64,000 nt of DNA, from NCBI RefSeq assembly GCF_004214935.1, contig NZ_SFCC01000014.1:186001-250000 (forward strand). Reading direction: 5' to 3'. Shown one piece after another: positions 55,841 through 64,000 of the stretch. A program made the translations under genes and the position numbers. The notes beneath the pieces were generated by a model. The model saw only the letters and a list, made by a program, of their open reading frames with translations, searched no databases and was not told where the DNA came from. Position 1 is the stretch's first letter. Each line of letters starts with the position of its first letter. The DNA comes from Amycolatopsis suaedae (GTDB lineage: Bacteria; Actinomycetota; Actinomycetes; Mycobacteriales; Pseudonocardiaceae).

Positions 55841-55872
55841 GGGTCCCGCCGGGTGCGATCCCGGCGGGACCC
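55841..55872 (+). terminator. Perfect 13-bp stem-loop terminator
   Basis: GGGTCCCGCCGGG (55841-55853) pairs perfectly with 55860-55872 around the loop TGCGAT, 17 bases after the protease stop. There is no T-tract, as is common in actinobacteria. It closes the chitinase operon. Confidence 0.8.
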
Positions 55873-55885
55873 GCCCTGTGAGGGC

Positions 55886-56206
55886 TTGCTGGGAATCTTC
55901 GCCGTTCTCGACAAGGGATTCGTTGTCCGGCGCGCAACGCGCGGCGTCCGGATCCGGATCTCCTCGACGGCGTCGGTCTTCGCGATCGGCGTGATGTTCC
56001 TGCTCACCGACGCGACCGCGAGCATCGGCGGCTTCGCCGACGTGGACAGCCAGTTCTCCCTCCAGGTGTGGTTGCGCGCCGTCAGCGACAACGTGCCCGA
56101 CGTCGCCATCGTCGTGCTGGTGGCCGCACTGGTCGCGGCGGCGTGGCGTCGCGTGCGACAGCGTCGACGCCGGGCCCGGTCAGACCGCGGTCAGCGCGAC
56201 ACGTGA
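55886..56206 (+). CDS. Hypothetical small membrane protein
   Basis: A frame of about 106 residues with two hydrophobic segments (TASVFAIGVMFLLTDATA and VAIVVLVAALVAAAW) and an Arg-rich tail. TTG 55886 is the first plausible start after the terminator; no good ribosome site is visible. I do not recognise it. It ends 17 bases from the convergent NmrA-like gene. Confidence 0.35.
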   Translation: MLGIFAVLDKGFVVRRATRGVRIRISSTASVFAIGVMFLLTDATASIGGFADVDSQFSLQVWLRAVSDNVPDVAIVVLVAALVAAAWRRVRQRRRRARSDRGQRDT

Positions 56207-56223
56207 CTATCCCAAGCCCGGCA

Positions 56224-57083
56224 TCACACCGCCGACGAGTGAGCGCGGAAGTCGCCGGCGTGATCCTCGGCCCAGCGGGCGAAGGTCAGTGCTGGTCTGC
56301 CGAGGATCCGTTCGACGGTGGGGTACACCGGTTCGGGTGCGGTGTCGGCTTCGGCCCACAGTTCGAGCATCATGTCCGCGACGAAGTCGGGCATGAAGCG
56401 TACGGCGTCCTCGCGCCACTGTGCCGGCGAGATCTTCGCGAAGCGGATGGGCCTGCCGATGGCCTTGCCGATCGCCGTCGCCTGATCCAATTTGGTGATG
56501 GCCTCGGGGCCGGTCATCAGGTGGGTCTGGCCGATGTGGACGTCGTGGAGGAGGGCCTGTGTGGCGACCGAGGCGATGTCTGCCTCGTGGATGAGTGCCT
56601 GGGCGGCGCCGGGGTAGGGCGTGCGGACCACGCCCTCGGCGAGGATGGCCAGGGCCCATTCGAGGGTGTTGGCGGCGAACCCGCTGGGCCGCAGGAAGGT
56701 CCATTCGACCCCGGCGTTCTCGACCGCGCGCTCGACCGACCTGTGGTACTCGACGCTGAACAGGTTGGCCTGCCGTGGATGTCCCGCTGCCTCCGAGGAC
56801 AGCACCACGACTCGTCGTACCCCAGCTCCCGTCGCCAGCTCCATGAATTCAGTGGCGGCCTCGGCGACGGCGGGGAACAGGAACACCCGGTCGACCCCGT
56901 CGAGTACCGGCCGCAGCGTGGTGGGGCGAGTCAGGTCGGCTCTGCGGACGTCCACCGCGGCGGGCAGTCGGTGGCGGCGGGGTCGCGGGTGGTGGTGGCG
57001 CGGACGTTCTCGCCCGCCGCGAGCAGCTCGGCCACGACATGGCGGCCGACGGTGCCGGTGGCTCCTGTCACCAGGATGGTCAT
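56224..57083 (-). pseudogene. NmrA-like NAD(P)-binding oxidoreductase, one-base frameshift
   Basis: ATG 57083 (GAGGAG upstream) begins MTILVTGATGTVGRHVVAEL, the NAD(P)-binding start of an atypical short-chain dehydrogenase. Near 56962 the frame is lost; adding a single C there would restore DLPAAVDVRRADL and join the remaining 240 residues (VFLFPAVAEAA, VVVLSSEAAG, WTFLRPSGFAANTLEWAL), which read cleanly to 56224. The rest is intact, so this may be a recent mutation or a sequence error. Such proteins are redox sensors or quinone/ketone reductases. Confidence 0.8.
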
Positions 57084-57196
57084 CAGTACTCCTCTTCTCG
57101 TGGGGAACCCTTGGGGAGCAAAGGGGTCAGTGCGAGGGCGAGCAGCAGGACGCCGACGTGTGGCGTATGCATTGGGAACATACGACTGTCGTACGG

Positions 57197-57670
57197 ATGA
57201 ACTGGGAGATCGCACAGGTCAACATCGCTCTGCCGGCGGTGCCATTGACGGAGCCAGAGCTCGAATGGTTCGTGGAGGCGTTGGATCCGGTAAATGCTGT
57301 GGCCGAGACCGCACCTGGCTTTAGGTGGCGGTTGCAGACCGAGGACGGTGACGCGACGGCGGTTCGTGCGTTCGGGGATGATCGGATCATTGTGAACATG
57401 TCGGTGTGGGCATCGATTGAGGCGCTGGCCGACTTCGCATACCGCAATCCGGACCACCTTGCCGTGCTGAGGCGTCGGCGGGAGGGGTTCGAGCGGATCG
57501 GGCAGGCACACATGGTGCTGTGGTGGGTGCCCGAGGGGCATCGCCCGACGGTAGTGGAGGCCGAGGAGCGTCTGGACCACTTGCGTATTCACGGACCGAC
57601 GGGTCGGGCGTTCACATTCAAGGTGCCGTTCCCCGCGCCGGGATACGACGTTGCGAGATCCGCACGGTGA
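57197..57670 (+). CDS. DUF3291 protein
   Basis: A 157-residue protein with the DUF3291 (dimeric alpha/beta-barrel) pattern: AQVNIALPAVPLTEPELEWF, GFRWRLQTEDGD, NMSVWASIEALADFAYRN, and HMVLWWVPEGHRPTVVEAEE with LDHLRIHGPT. The family is related to antibiotic-monooxygenase folds, but its role is unknown. ATG 57197 lies 113 bases from, and divergent to, the NmrA-like start, so the two share a promoter region and perhaps a function in detoxification. Confidence 0.8.
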   Translation: MNWEIAQVNIALPAVPLTEPELEWFVEALDPVNAVAETAPGFRWRLQTEDGDATAVRAFGDDRIIVNMSVWASIEALADFAYRNPDHLAVLRRRREGFERIGQAHMVLWWVPEGHRPTVVEAEERLDHLRIHGPTGRAFTFKVPFPAPGYDVARSAR

Positions 57671-57793
57671 CGCCGGGCTCGCAGATGTCGGTGTGAGAGG
57701 CGCGGCTGCGAAACTGGTCCCGGACGGGGGCGAAGCCGGCGATCATGAATGCGCCGATGACGACAATACGGGCGGCTCGGTCCGTGTCCAGGG

Positions 57794-59230
57794 TCAGCTC
57801 AGCGTGGTTTCGGCGATGCGCTGTGCGGCGGTCCGGAGCCGGTGTGGTGAGTGGGCGGCGTAGCCGAGCACCAGGCCCGGAGGGCCTGGCTTCACGCGGT
57901 ACCAGGACAGTGGGTGCACGTTGACGGCCGCCTGGCGGATTCGCTCGGCGACCGCGGTGTCGGTGCCGAGTCCGGCGTCGTCGGGCAGGGTGAGCTGGAC
58001 GTGCAGGCCAGCGGCCACCCCGTGCACTCGTGCCTGGGGAAGGTGCTGGTGCAGGGAGGTGAGCAGGGCGTCGCGCCGGGTTCGGTGGCGGGCCCGCATG
58101 AGCCGGATGTGCCGGTCGAGTTCACCTGTGGCGATGAGGTGGGCGAGGACGAGCTGGGGCAGAGCGGGGCTACCCAGGTCACTGGCATGCCGTGCGACGA
58201 CGAGGTCGGCGTACATGTGCCGGGGCGGGATCAGCCAGCCGAGTCGCATGCCAGGGGCGAGGCTCTTGGACGTGCTGCCGGTGTAGGCGACGTGGTCGGG
58301 CGCGGAGGCCTGTAGCGCGGGGACCGGCGCGCGGTCGTAGCGGTAGTCGGCGTCGTAGTCGTCCTCGACGATCAGCGCGTTCTCCTTCGCGGCCCAATCG
58401 AGCAGGGTGTGACGGCGGTACGGGGCGAGCGCGGCTCCGGTGGGGAACTGGTGTGCCGGTGTCAGCAGGACGGCCGGCGGACCGCTGGCGGCGAGTTCGC
58501 CGGTCCGCATGCCGTCGCTGTCGACGGGCACCGGAACGGGATCGAGTCCCCAGTGGACGAGTTCATCGCGGGCGCCACGAGACCCCGGGTCCTCCACGCC
58601 GATCGCGGTGCTGCCGCGGCCACGCAGCCACTGGGCGAGCAGGGCAAGGGCCTGGGCCACGCCGGCGACGACGATGATGTCGTCGGCCGTGGCCCGGATG
58701 CCGCGGGTGCGGGTCAGCCAGTCGGCGAGTTCCTGCCGTAGTTTGCCCGAGCCGCGCGGGTCGCCGTAGCCAAAGTTGGACGCGGTCGCGTTGTCGAGCA
58801 CTGCCCGTTCGGCCCGCAGCCAGACAGATCGCGGGAACGCCGACAGGTCGGGCACGCCCGGCGAGAGGTCGACGGCGACGCCGGGGCGCGGCGGCAGCGG
58901 CAGCAGCGGCGCCGCGGTGTCGCGCCAGTCGGGCGGAGGCGGCCGCCGGGCAGGCGGGCCCAGGGAGGTCACGACCGTGCCGACACCGGTGCGCCCGCCG
59001 ACCAGTCCCTCGTCGCCGAGTCGCCGGTAGGCCTCGACGACGACGCCTCGGGAGACACGCAGGTCCTCGGCCAGGGCGCGGGTGGCGGGCAGCCTGGCCC
59101 CGTCGCGGAGCCGCCCGTCGGTGATCGCCTGCCGGAGAGCGTCCACCAGCCAGCTGGTCAGCCCCTTCGCGGGCGCGGAAGCGGGTCGCAGCTGCAGGAA
59201 GTCCGCTCCGAGGCCGGAGTCCGATCCCAC
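57794..59230 (-). CDS. MocR/PdxR-type regulator (GntR HTH + aminotransferase domain)
   Basis: A 478-residue fusion. Residues 20-85 are a GntR winged helix (LPATRALAEDLRVSRGVVVE, AYRRLGDEGL). The rest is a fold-type I aminotransferase domain with the PLP Lys in TGSTSKSLAPG and the NFGYGDPRGSGKLR loop. MocR proteins bind PLP to sense vitamin B6 or amino-metabolite levels and often regulate a divergent gene, here possibly the PrnB-like gene starting 81 bases away at 59311. The start is GTG 59230. Confidence 0.92.
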   Translation of the reverse strand: MGSDSGLGADFLQLRPASAPAKGLTSWLVDALRQAITDGRLRDGARLPATRALAEDLRVSRGVVVEAYRRLGDEGLVGGRTGVGTVVTSLGPPARRPPPPDWRDTAAPLLPLPPRPGVAVDLSPGVPDLSAFPRSVWLRAERAVLDNATASNFGYGDPRGSGKLRQELADWLTRTRGIRATADDIIVVAGVAQALALLAQWLRGRGSTAIGVEDPGSRGARDELVHWGLDPVPVPVDSDGMRTGELAASGPPAVLLTPAHQFPTGAALAPYRRHTLLDWAAKENALIVEDDYDADYRYDRAPVPALQASAPDHVAYTGSTSKSLAPGMRLGWLIPPRHMYADLVVARHASDLGSPALPQLVLAHLIATGELDRHIRLMRARHRTRRDALLTSLHQHLPQARVHGVAAGLHVQLTLPDDAGLGTDTAVAERIRQAAVNVHPLSWYRVKPGPPGLVLGYAAHSPHRLRTAAQRIAETTLS

Positions 59231-59310
59231 GATGCCTCCCGGATTGGTCCACGTCGATGGTCGTCGCGTGGTACTGGTCGTCGGACCATTGGGCTATCAC
59301 GATGGTAGCC

Positions 59311-60363
59311 ATGACAGGGGAGATCGGCCGATTCGACCGGTGGCTCAGACACGAGTTCGTCGATGTCAACACCGAACTGGAGGAAGCCTATTTCGCGGAG
59401 CGCAGCGAGATCATCCACGGCGTTCCCGCGCTCGAGTCAGCGAAGGGGGCCCTCGAGCGCGACGGTGCGGACCACATCGCCGCGATCCTGGACAACGCGT
59501 CGCTGCCCGCCGGTGATCAGGCGCGGTACCAGCTTCTCGGCAAGATCGGTCTCTACCTCGCGGCCTGCCGCAGGCACGAGTATCTGACGTTCACGTCGTT
59601 GCCCGACGAGCTCCTTTTCGTCGTGCGCAACGGGCTCGCGGTCCTGGCCTACCAGCGGGCGGCCGACGCGCTCCGGCGTATTCCGCCGATGGGCGTGTCG
59701 AGCCCGCTGGCGACCTACCTGCTGGAGACGGCTCGCGCGGCACTGGACGATGTGCTCGAGTTCAACCGCGGACTCGCTGAGGCGCTGGACGTCGACCGGT
59801 TCTTCCTGAACGTGCGCCCGTACTTCAAGCCCTACCTGGTAGGCACCACCGAGTACCGTGGCGCGAACGCGGGCGACTTCGCCGCGGTCAACGAGGTCGA
59901 TCTCCTGCTCGGCCTGTGCGCGGCCACGGACCCGTTCTACGCCGGGGTCATCCGGGAGAAGACCCCCTTCACACCACCGGAGGACCAGGCGGCGCTACGT
60001 GCCGCCGTCACCGGGGATTTACTGCTGGACATGTTCCTCCGGGAGACGGCACTCGACCCCGTGCCGCCACGGTTGCGGCGCAACACCGAGCTGTTCCTGG
60101 AGGTCTGCCGGGCACACGGAGCTGCCTACATTTTCCACCACCACCGGCTGGTCCGCCCGTTCCTCGAAGCACCGGCGAAGTGGACTCCGCCGGAACGGCT
60201 CGCCACGCTGACCGCCAGCGGCCCGCCGCTGGACGTCGTGATCGCCCAGCTGGAACGGCTGAGTGACCTGCAGGCCGGCCGGGACCGGCCCGGCCTGTCC
60301 ACCGCGCGAGCGTCGCTGAACTGCCTGCTGGAACGGATCGTCCCGGTCAGCCTCACCGGCTGA
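59311..60363 (+). CDS. PrnB-like (DUF1864-type) protein
   Basis: A 350-residue, mostly helical protein. The segment FFLNVRPYFKPYLVGTTEYR with GANAGDFAAVNEVDLLLG recalls PrnB-family proteins, heme-dependent relatives of indoleamine/tryptophan dioxygenases, and HHHRLVRPF later offers candidate heme ligands. PrnB rearranges a chlorotryptophan in pyrrolnitrin synthesis; here the substrate is unknown. The assignment rests on pattern memory and is moderate. ATG 59311 was chosen over ATG 59302. A TTA codon at 60019 suggests bldA control. It is divergent from the MocR gene and followed 28 bases later by a LuxR gene. Confidence 0.5.
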   Translation: MTGEIGRFDRWLRHEFVDVNTELEEAYFAERSEIIHGVPALESAKGALERDGADHIAAILDNASLPAGDQARYQLLGKIGLYLAACRRHEYLTFTSLPDELLFVVRNGLAVLAYQRAADALRRIPPMGVSSPLATYLLETARAALDDVLEFNRGLAEALDVDRFFLNVRPYFKPYLVGTTEYRGANAGDFAAVNEVDLLLGLCAATDPFYAGVIREKTPFTPPEDQAALRAAVTGDLLLDMFLRETALDPVPPRLRRNTELFLEVCRAHGAAYIFHHHRLVRPFLEAPAKWTPPERLATLTASGPPLDVVIAQLERLSDLQAGRDRPGLSTARASLNCLLERIVPVSLTG

Positions 60364-60391
60364 CCGACGTACCACCCGAAAGCAGGGAGTC

Positions 60392-61213
60392 GTGTTGTTG
60401 AGCCCCGAGGATTACCGATCGATGTTCGAGGTCCTGGAGACAGCGGCGAGATCGGTGCACAAGGAAACCTTCTTCGACGAGCTGCGGGAGGCGATGGCGC
60501 GCTGGCTGGGCTGGCGAGACAGCGTGGTGGTCGAGCTGCCCGCGAGAGGAGCCCCGTTTCCGTCGAGAGCGGATCTGCTGAGCTATGTGTACAGCAACCG
60601 CCCGTCCAGCTTCCTCCAGGAGTATGCCGAAAAGTGGCATGCCGACAACCCGTTCAAGACACCGTTCGTCGAACGAGCCTTACGTGCAAACGGCGTGGTC
60701 ACCCTGGCAGAGACCTGTCCTGAGGCGTCACCACTCGGACTGCCGTTCGTCGAACAGTATCTGGCCAGACATGGGATCACCGACGTGGCGGAGGCCATGA
60801 TCGGTGGAGTCGCGGGAAGCGGGATGCTCGTCTGCGTCTACTTCGACGACAGACGTCACCTCGACCGCCGGGACAGGTGGCTGCTCCGGTCAGTGTCCCG
60901 CCAGTTGGCACCATGGGTAACTCTCCACCACGGGCAGGAACCGGCCGTACTGACCCAGCTGTCCGGCCGAGAGCGGCAGGTGGCCGACCTCGTCGCCCAC
61001 GGACTCACTAACCGGGAAATCGCCGAGGACCTCCACGTCAGTGTGGAGACGGTGAAGAAACACCTCACCAACTCCATGGCGAAGCTAGACGTGCGCAACC
61101 GAACCCAACTCGCCCTGCTGAGACGGTCGAGCGCCCCGGAAGCGGATACCGCCGTCAGCGGTCAGGAGCACCGCCACCGGCCAGCTACTCAGCTATCCAC
61201 CGGGAAATGTTGA
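60392..61213 (+). CDS. LuxR-family regulator
   Basis: A 273-residue regulator with an N-terminal sensor-like region of about 185 residues and a C-terminal LuxR HTH (LSGRERQVADLVAHGLTNRE, IAEDLHVSVETVKKHL, SMAKLDVRNRTQL). GTG 60392 follows GCAGGGAG. It is probably co-transcribed with the PrnB-like gene. A TTA codon at 60680 again suggests bldA dependence. Two unlike regulators (MocR and LuxR) around one enzyme suggest tight control of its product. Confidence 0.87.
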   Translation: MLLSPEDYRSMFEVLETAARSVHKETFFDELREAMARWLGWRDSVVVELPARGAPFPSRADLLSYVYSNRPSSFLQEYAEKWHADNPFKTPFVERALRANGVVTLAETCPEASPLGLPFVEQYLARHGITDVAEAMIGGVAGSGMLVCVYFDDRRHLDRRDRWLLRSVSRQLAPWVTLHHGQEPAVLTQLSGRERQVADLVAHGLTNREIAEDLHVSVETVKKHLTNSMAKLDVRNRTQLALLRRSSAPEADTAVSGQEHRHRPATQLSTGKC

Positions 61214-61812
61214 ACGGTGTCGGCCAGCTATGAGTCCTGTAGATTCTTCGCCCCAACCGCTGGAGAAGGTGACTTCGTCGATCGCGCCGGTCAGGAGGTG
61301 CAGGGCCCAATTGCGTACACGCAGTCGGATCGCCCTCATCGATGCGACCTCGCAGCCGTTCCAACTTCGCCGGCTGGTCACCGCGACCTGACCGGAGGAG
61401 ATCCGAGGGCGCCGTCCATACTGGACCCCGAGGACCCCGGAAACGGCTTCCCGGAACGGTTCTGGCGGTGGTTCGCCCGGAACCGGTCAGCGGGCCCGTT
61501 CCGTCCCGGACGTGGCGCTGCCCGTTGTGCGGGCCGTGGTCGACGTCGGTGCTTGCCGTGGTGCTGCGGTGCCGACCACATCGCTGTGAACTGGCCCGAG
61601 GCGGGCCCTCCTGAGCCGGCCGGTGATCCGCCGCCACCCCCACCATCCCGCCGCCGGCGAACTGACCCTGGGACAGCTGGCACTGCGGGTGCCCGGCCTG
61701 TCCCGGCCCAGCCTCGGGCACCGGCTGCGCCGGCTCACCACCGTTCTCCGGGACATAACCACATTTGGTTATCGAATGACATCGACCAGGTCTTGGAAAT
61801 CGTTTGTTGGCG
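61214..61812. other. 600 bases without a recognisable gene
   Basis: Several frames are open by GC bias, but none shows a ribosome site or family motif that I can name. The stretch lies between an intact gene and a chain of gene fragments, so it is probably also scrambled remnant DNA. Confidence 0.5.
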
Positions 61813-62225
61813 TCAGGCGGAGTCAACAGTGACTGTGATGCGCTCGCGTAGCTCGTGAGTTCCCGGGCGCCTTGACAGGCAGCGGCCCGATCGATAGCGC
61901 GCAAGAGGCTGTTTATGCGTTCGGAGCGGATGGGTTCGGTCGCATCGAGGGCGGTAGTGGCGACACTGGCAGCTTCAACCGGGTCGCCGGTCGCCATCGT
62001 GAATGACGCAAACTTAAGTTCGGCTACTATCCGTGCACGTGGGTACTTGGTGCCAAATCCTTCGCGCACAATGATAAATCTTGAGCGAATATCAGCCTTG
62101 CCAAGGTTCTTCGCTCGCAGCGTTGCTAGCACTTCAGCGGTGTCACCGGCGTGGTGAGCACTGGTGTACAGATCCGTCCACAATGGGGAATACTTGTCTT
62201 CGGGTGCCCGAAAGAACGAGTCGTC
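61813..62225 (-). pseudogene. TPR-type regulator, C-terminal fragment
   Basis: SFFRAPEDKYSPLWTDLYTS, ATLRAKNLGKADIRSRFIIV and ATTALDATEPIRSERI read like the C-terminal helical repeats of an XRE/TPR regulator. One indel near the end shifts the final HELRERITVTVDSA into another frame. The DNA-binding N-terminus is missing because the sequence changes to protease-type repeats at about 62226. Codon usage is less GC-biased than in neighbouring genes. Confidence 0.55.
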
Positions 62226-63300
62226 TGCGGCGCTGACGGCATGCGCTGAGGCTGATGGTGCCCGTGCCGCCGGCGACGGTGACCGTGGTGCTGAGGAAGC
62301 CGCCCGGCGATACGGTGCCGGAGCTCGGTGTGGCGGACGGTTTCGGGCCGTCGGTGGAGCTCCATCATCGACCGTGAGCGTGTAGTCCGCGGTCCGGCTG
62401 CCGGATGCCCCTTGGCCGTGACGGTGACCTTGTACGTGCCCTTCGGCGTGTTCGACGACGTTTCGATGGGAATTTGGCGACCTCGTCGGCGGTGATCGAG
62501 GTGGGCTGGAACGTGGCGGTGGCGCCAGTGGGCAGGCGCGCGGCGGTGAGGTCCAGTTTCTCCGGTTCCTGGTCGCCGGCCTTGCTCGTGACGCTCGTGG
62601 AGATGTGCTGGCCGGGTTCGACCTTGCCGGAGGGCGGTGACAGGGCCACCGTGAACTTGCCGTCGCCGGGCTGCTGGTTACCGATCTCGCTCATGGCCCA
62701 GTCGCCCATCTCGTTGGTCAGCCGCGCCATGATGCTGTACCGGTCACAGCCGCTGGCGCCCCACGAGACGACCCCGGCAACCATTCCGTCCACAATGTAC
62801 GGACCGCTGCTGTCGCCACTGCAAGGTGGCGGTGCGACCCGTCGTTGTAACCGGTGCACACCATGACGTCCGGGTTGACCCGTACGTTGAAGACCTGGCA
62901 GTTGTTGGCATCGTTGACCGGCAGAGTGGTCTTGTAAAGCACACCCGAACCACCGTTCGCGGCTGTCCGGCCGTAACCGAACACGGTGCCGGACTTACCC
63001 GCTTGCGTGAAGCCGTTGTCCTTCGACCCGGCTACCTTCTCCCACTGGTTCTCCGGCACGGGAAGGTCGTCCGCGGTGGTGATCACTGCGACGTCGTAGC
63101 CGGTTTGCCAGGAGTTCGGGCCGGTGTAGCGCGGGTGGACTTTGTAGGAGGCGACGTTGGTGCGGAAGGTCTCGTCGGCGGGAGTGTTGAGATCGTCGTC
63201 GCCGTAGATGTAGCTCTTGGCGCCGCCGACGTCGATCATGCAGTGGGCCCGCGGTGAGGATCTTGCGTTCGTCCGCGGCCTTCGCGAGGTGCTGCGACAG
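62226..63300 (-). pseudogene. Trypsin-like serine protease with Ig-like repeats, broken
   Basis: Pieces of one secreted protease occur in order on the minus strand: ILTA followed out of frame by HCMIDVGGA (a one-base insertion near 63246 in the catalytic-His motif), TGYDVAVITT (Asp), and CSGDSSGPYIVDG with GVVSWGASGC (Ser region). At least two tandem beta-domains follow (VALSPPSGKVEPGQHISTSV and SSGTVSPGGFLSTTVTVAG). More breaks fall near 62830 and 62460. The N-terminal signal and the end of the second repeat are missing. All three catalytic residues survive, so decay may be recent. Confidence 0.7.
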
Positions 63301-63309
63301 CTGCTGGCC

Positions 63310-64000
63310 CGGGGCGGCGGCCGGAGCGGATCTGCTGCTCGCGCCGACGATCGGCTTCCTGGGCGCCCACCTCGGTGTGCTCGACGTCCAGTTCCGTTTC
63401 CAGTTCAGCGTGCCCACGCGGGCCTTCCCGGACCCGCTGCTGCCCGCGGCCGGCGCCTCGGCCCTGGCGGACGGTGGCTGAGCTTCGGTCTGGCCGACCT
63501 GCTGGCCTGGCAGGTGCTCCGGCTGGACCTGGAAGGCTGGCGGGTGGAGACACTCGGACTGCCTGCGGCGGGTCCGCGTGGCCCTCGCCGGCGGGGACCG
63601 GTGCTGTGCGGGTTCGGCGAGGCCGTCGTCCCCCGGCCGCCGGACTGGCCGCGACGGGTACATGTCACTGGCTACTGGTACCTGGAAGCCGATGCGGGCT
63701 GGCGGCCCGATCCGGTACTCACCGGCTTTCTCGACGCGGGCCCGCCGCCGGTGTTCGACGTGGTCCGGGCCGCCGTGCGGCTGGCCGGATGCCGTGCCGT
63801 GCTCGGCGGTGTCACGGCCGCCAACACCGACGACGTGCTGACCGTCCGGGACGTACCGCACGAGTGGCTGTTCGAACGGATGGCCGCCACGGTGCACCAT
63901 GGCGGCGCAGGTACCACCGGATCCTCCCTGCGTGCCGGGCTGCCCACGCTGGTCTGCCCGGTGTTCTCCGACCAGCCCTTCTGGGGTTCGCGGGTCGCCC
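63310..64000 (+). pseudogene. GT1 glycosyltransferase remnant, truncated at 5' end, deleted and frameshifted
   Basis: ADLLLAPTIGFLGAHLGVLD and PTRAFPDPLLPAAG lie in one frame. FGLADLLAWQVLRLDLEGW then continues in another to the window end: VHVTGYWYLEADAGW, GPPPVF, and VHHGGAGTTGSSLRAGLPTL with QPFWGSRVA. The usual VGFGS strand after GPPPVF is missing (about 10-20 residues lost in frame). The N-terminal third is absent, cut at the junction with the protease fragment near 63305. The gene runs off the window. It belongs to the same branch as the transferase at 2641-3927. Confidence 0.7.

Noticed and set aside
61500-61760. Possible regulator C-terminus (GELTLGQLALRVPG) on the plus strand
   Set aside because: It resembles MmyB-type endings only loosely, with no start, ribosome site or upstream domain.

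Overview
The window is a high-GC actinobacterial chromosome segment. The gene content (type I PKS/NRPS, AfsR-type SARP, LAL regulator, GH18 chitinases), the TTA codons in regulatory and biosynthetic genes, and intergenic elements built on GTGAAGGCCACCTTCAC (which I associate with Amycolatopsis) suggest Pseudonocardiaceae, possibly Amycolatopsis. The genus is inference.

Left third (1-28.7 kb): the right-hand part of a hybrid polyketide/non-ribosomal peptide cluster. In order it holds the end of a PKS gene (KR-ACP), two glycosyltransferases, a cysteine-desulfurase-like PLP enzyme, a type II thioesterase, a broken Rieske oxygenase copy, a PKS module (KS-AT-DH-KR-ACP), an intact Rieske oxygenase, a 2952-residue hybrid (KS-AT-ACP-C-A-MT-PCP-C*), an SRPBCC protein, a Cy-A-PCP-C* synthetase and an acyl-CoA dehydrogenase. 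Read colinearly, the chain gains a methylmalonate-derived unit processed to an enoyl, a second methylmalonate unit left as beta-keto, a methylated serine-like residue, and a heterocyclised cysteine-like residue. It is then glycosylated and oxidised. No TE domain is visible in the window and both terminal C-like domains lack the catalytic histidines, so the release chemistry is open. The oxygenase/PKS boundary is duplicated, both copies keep the same inverted repeat between the divergent genes, and one AT domain has foreign codon usage. The cluster therefore looks assembled by duplication and domain replacement.

Middle (28.7-35.7 kb): an island bounded by two directly repeated XRE-regulator genes. 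It carries an SdpA/SdpB pair preceded by a 54-residue secreted peptide gene with a Cys-Gly-Pro-Pro-Cys end, transcribed divergently from an AfsR-type SARP. I read this as a candidate actinobacterial SDP-like toxin system with a minimal precursor, and it is the most interesting candidate for an undescribed system here.

35.7-47.1 kb: a decay zone. It contains fragments (DUF2637, enoyl-CoA hydratase), a lone type I-E CRISPR repeat, a radical SAM/exonuclease/ATPase operon with two internally deleted genes, an OmpR-type regulator split by an IS256-family element with target duplication, an internally deleted carotenoid oxygenase, and frameshifted CGNR, arginase, SUKH and secreted-peptide genes. 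A FAD monooxygenase and a small secreted protein are intact.

47.1-55.9 kb: LysR and LAL regulators, then a tightly coupled secreted operon of two chitinases and a trypsin-like protease with a chitin-binding domain, closed by a perfect hairpin. 55.9-61.2 kb: a frameshifted NmrA-like gene, a DUF3291 protein, a MocR regulator, a PrnB-like protein and a LuxR regulator. 61.2-64.0 kb: another scrapyard, with fragments of a TPR regulator, a trypsin with Ig-like repeats, and a glycosyltransferase running off the end.
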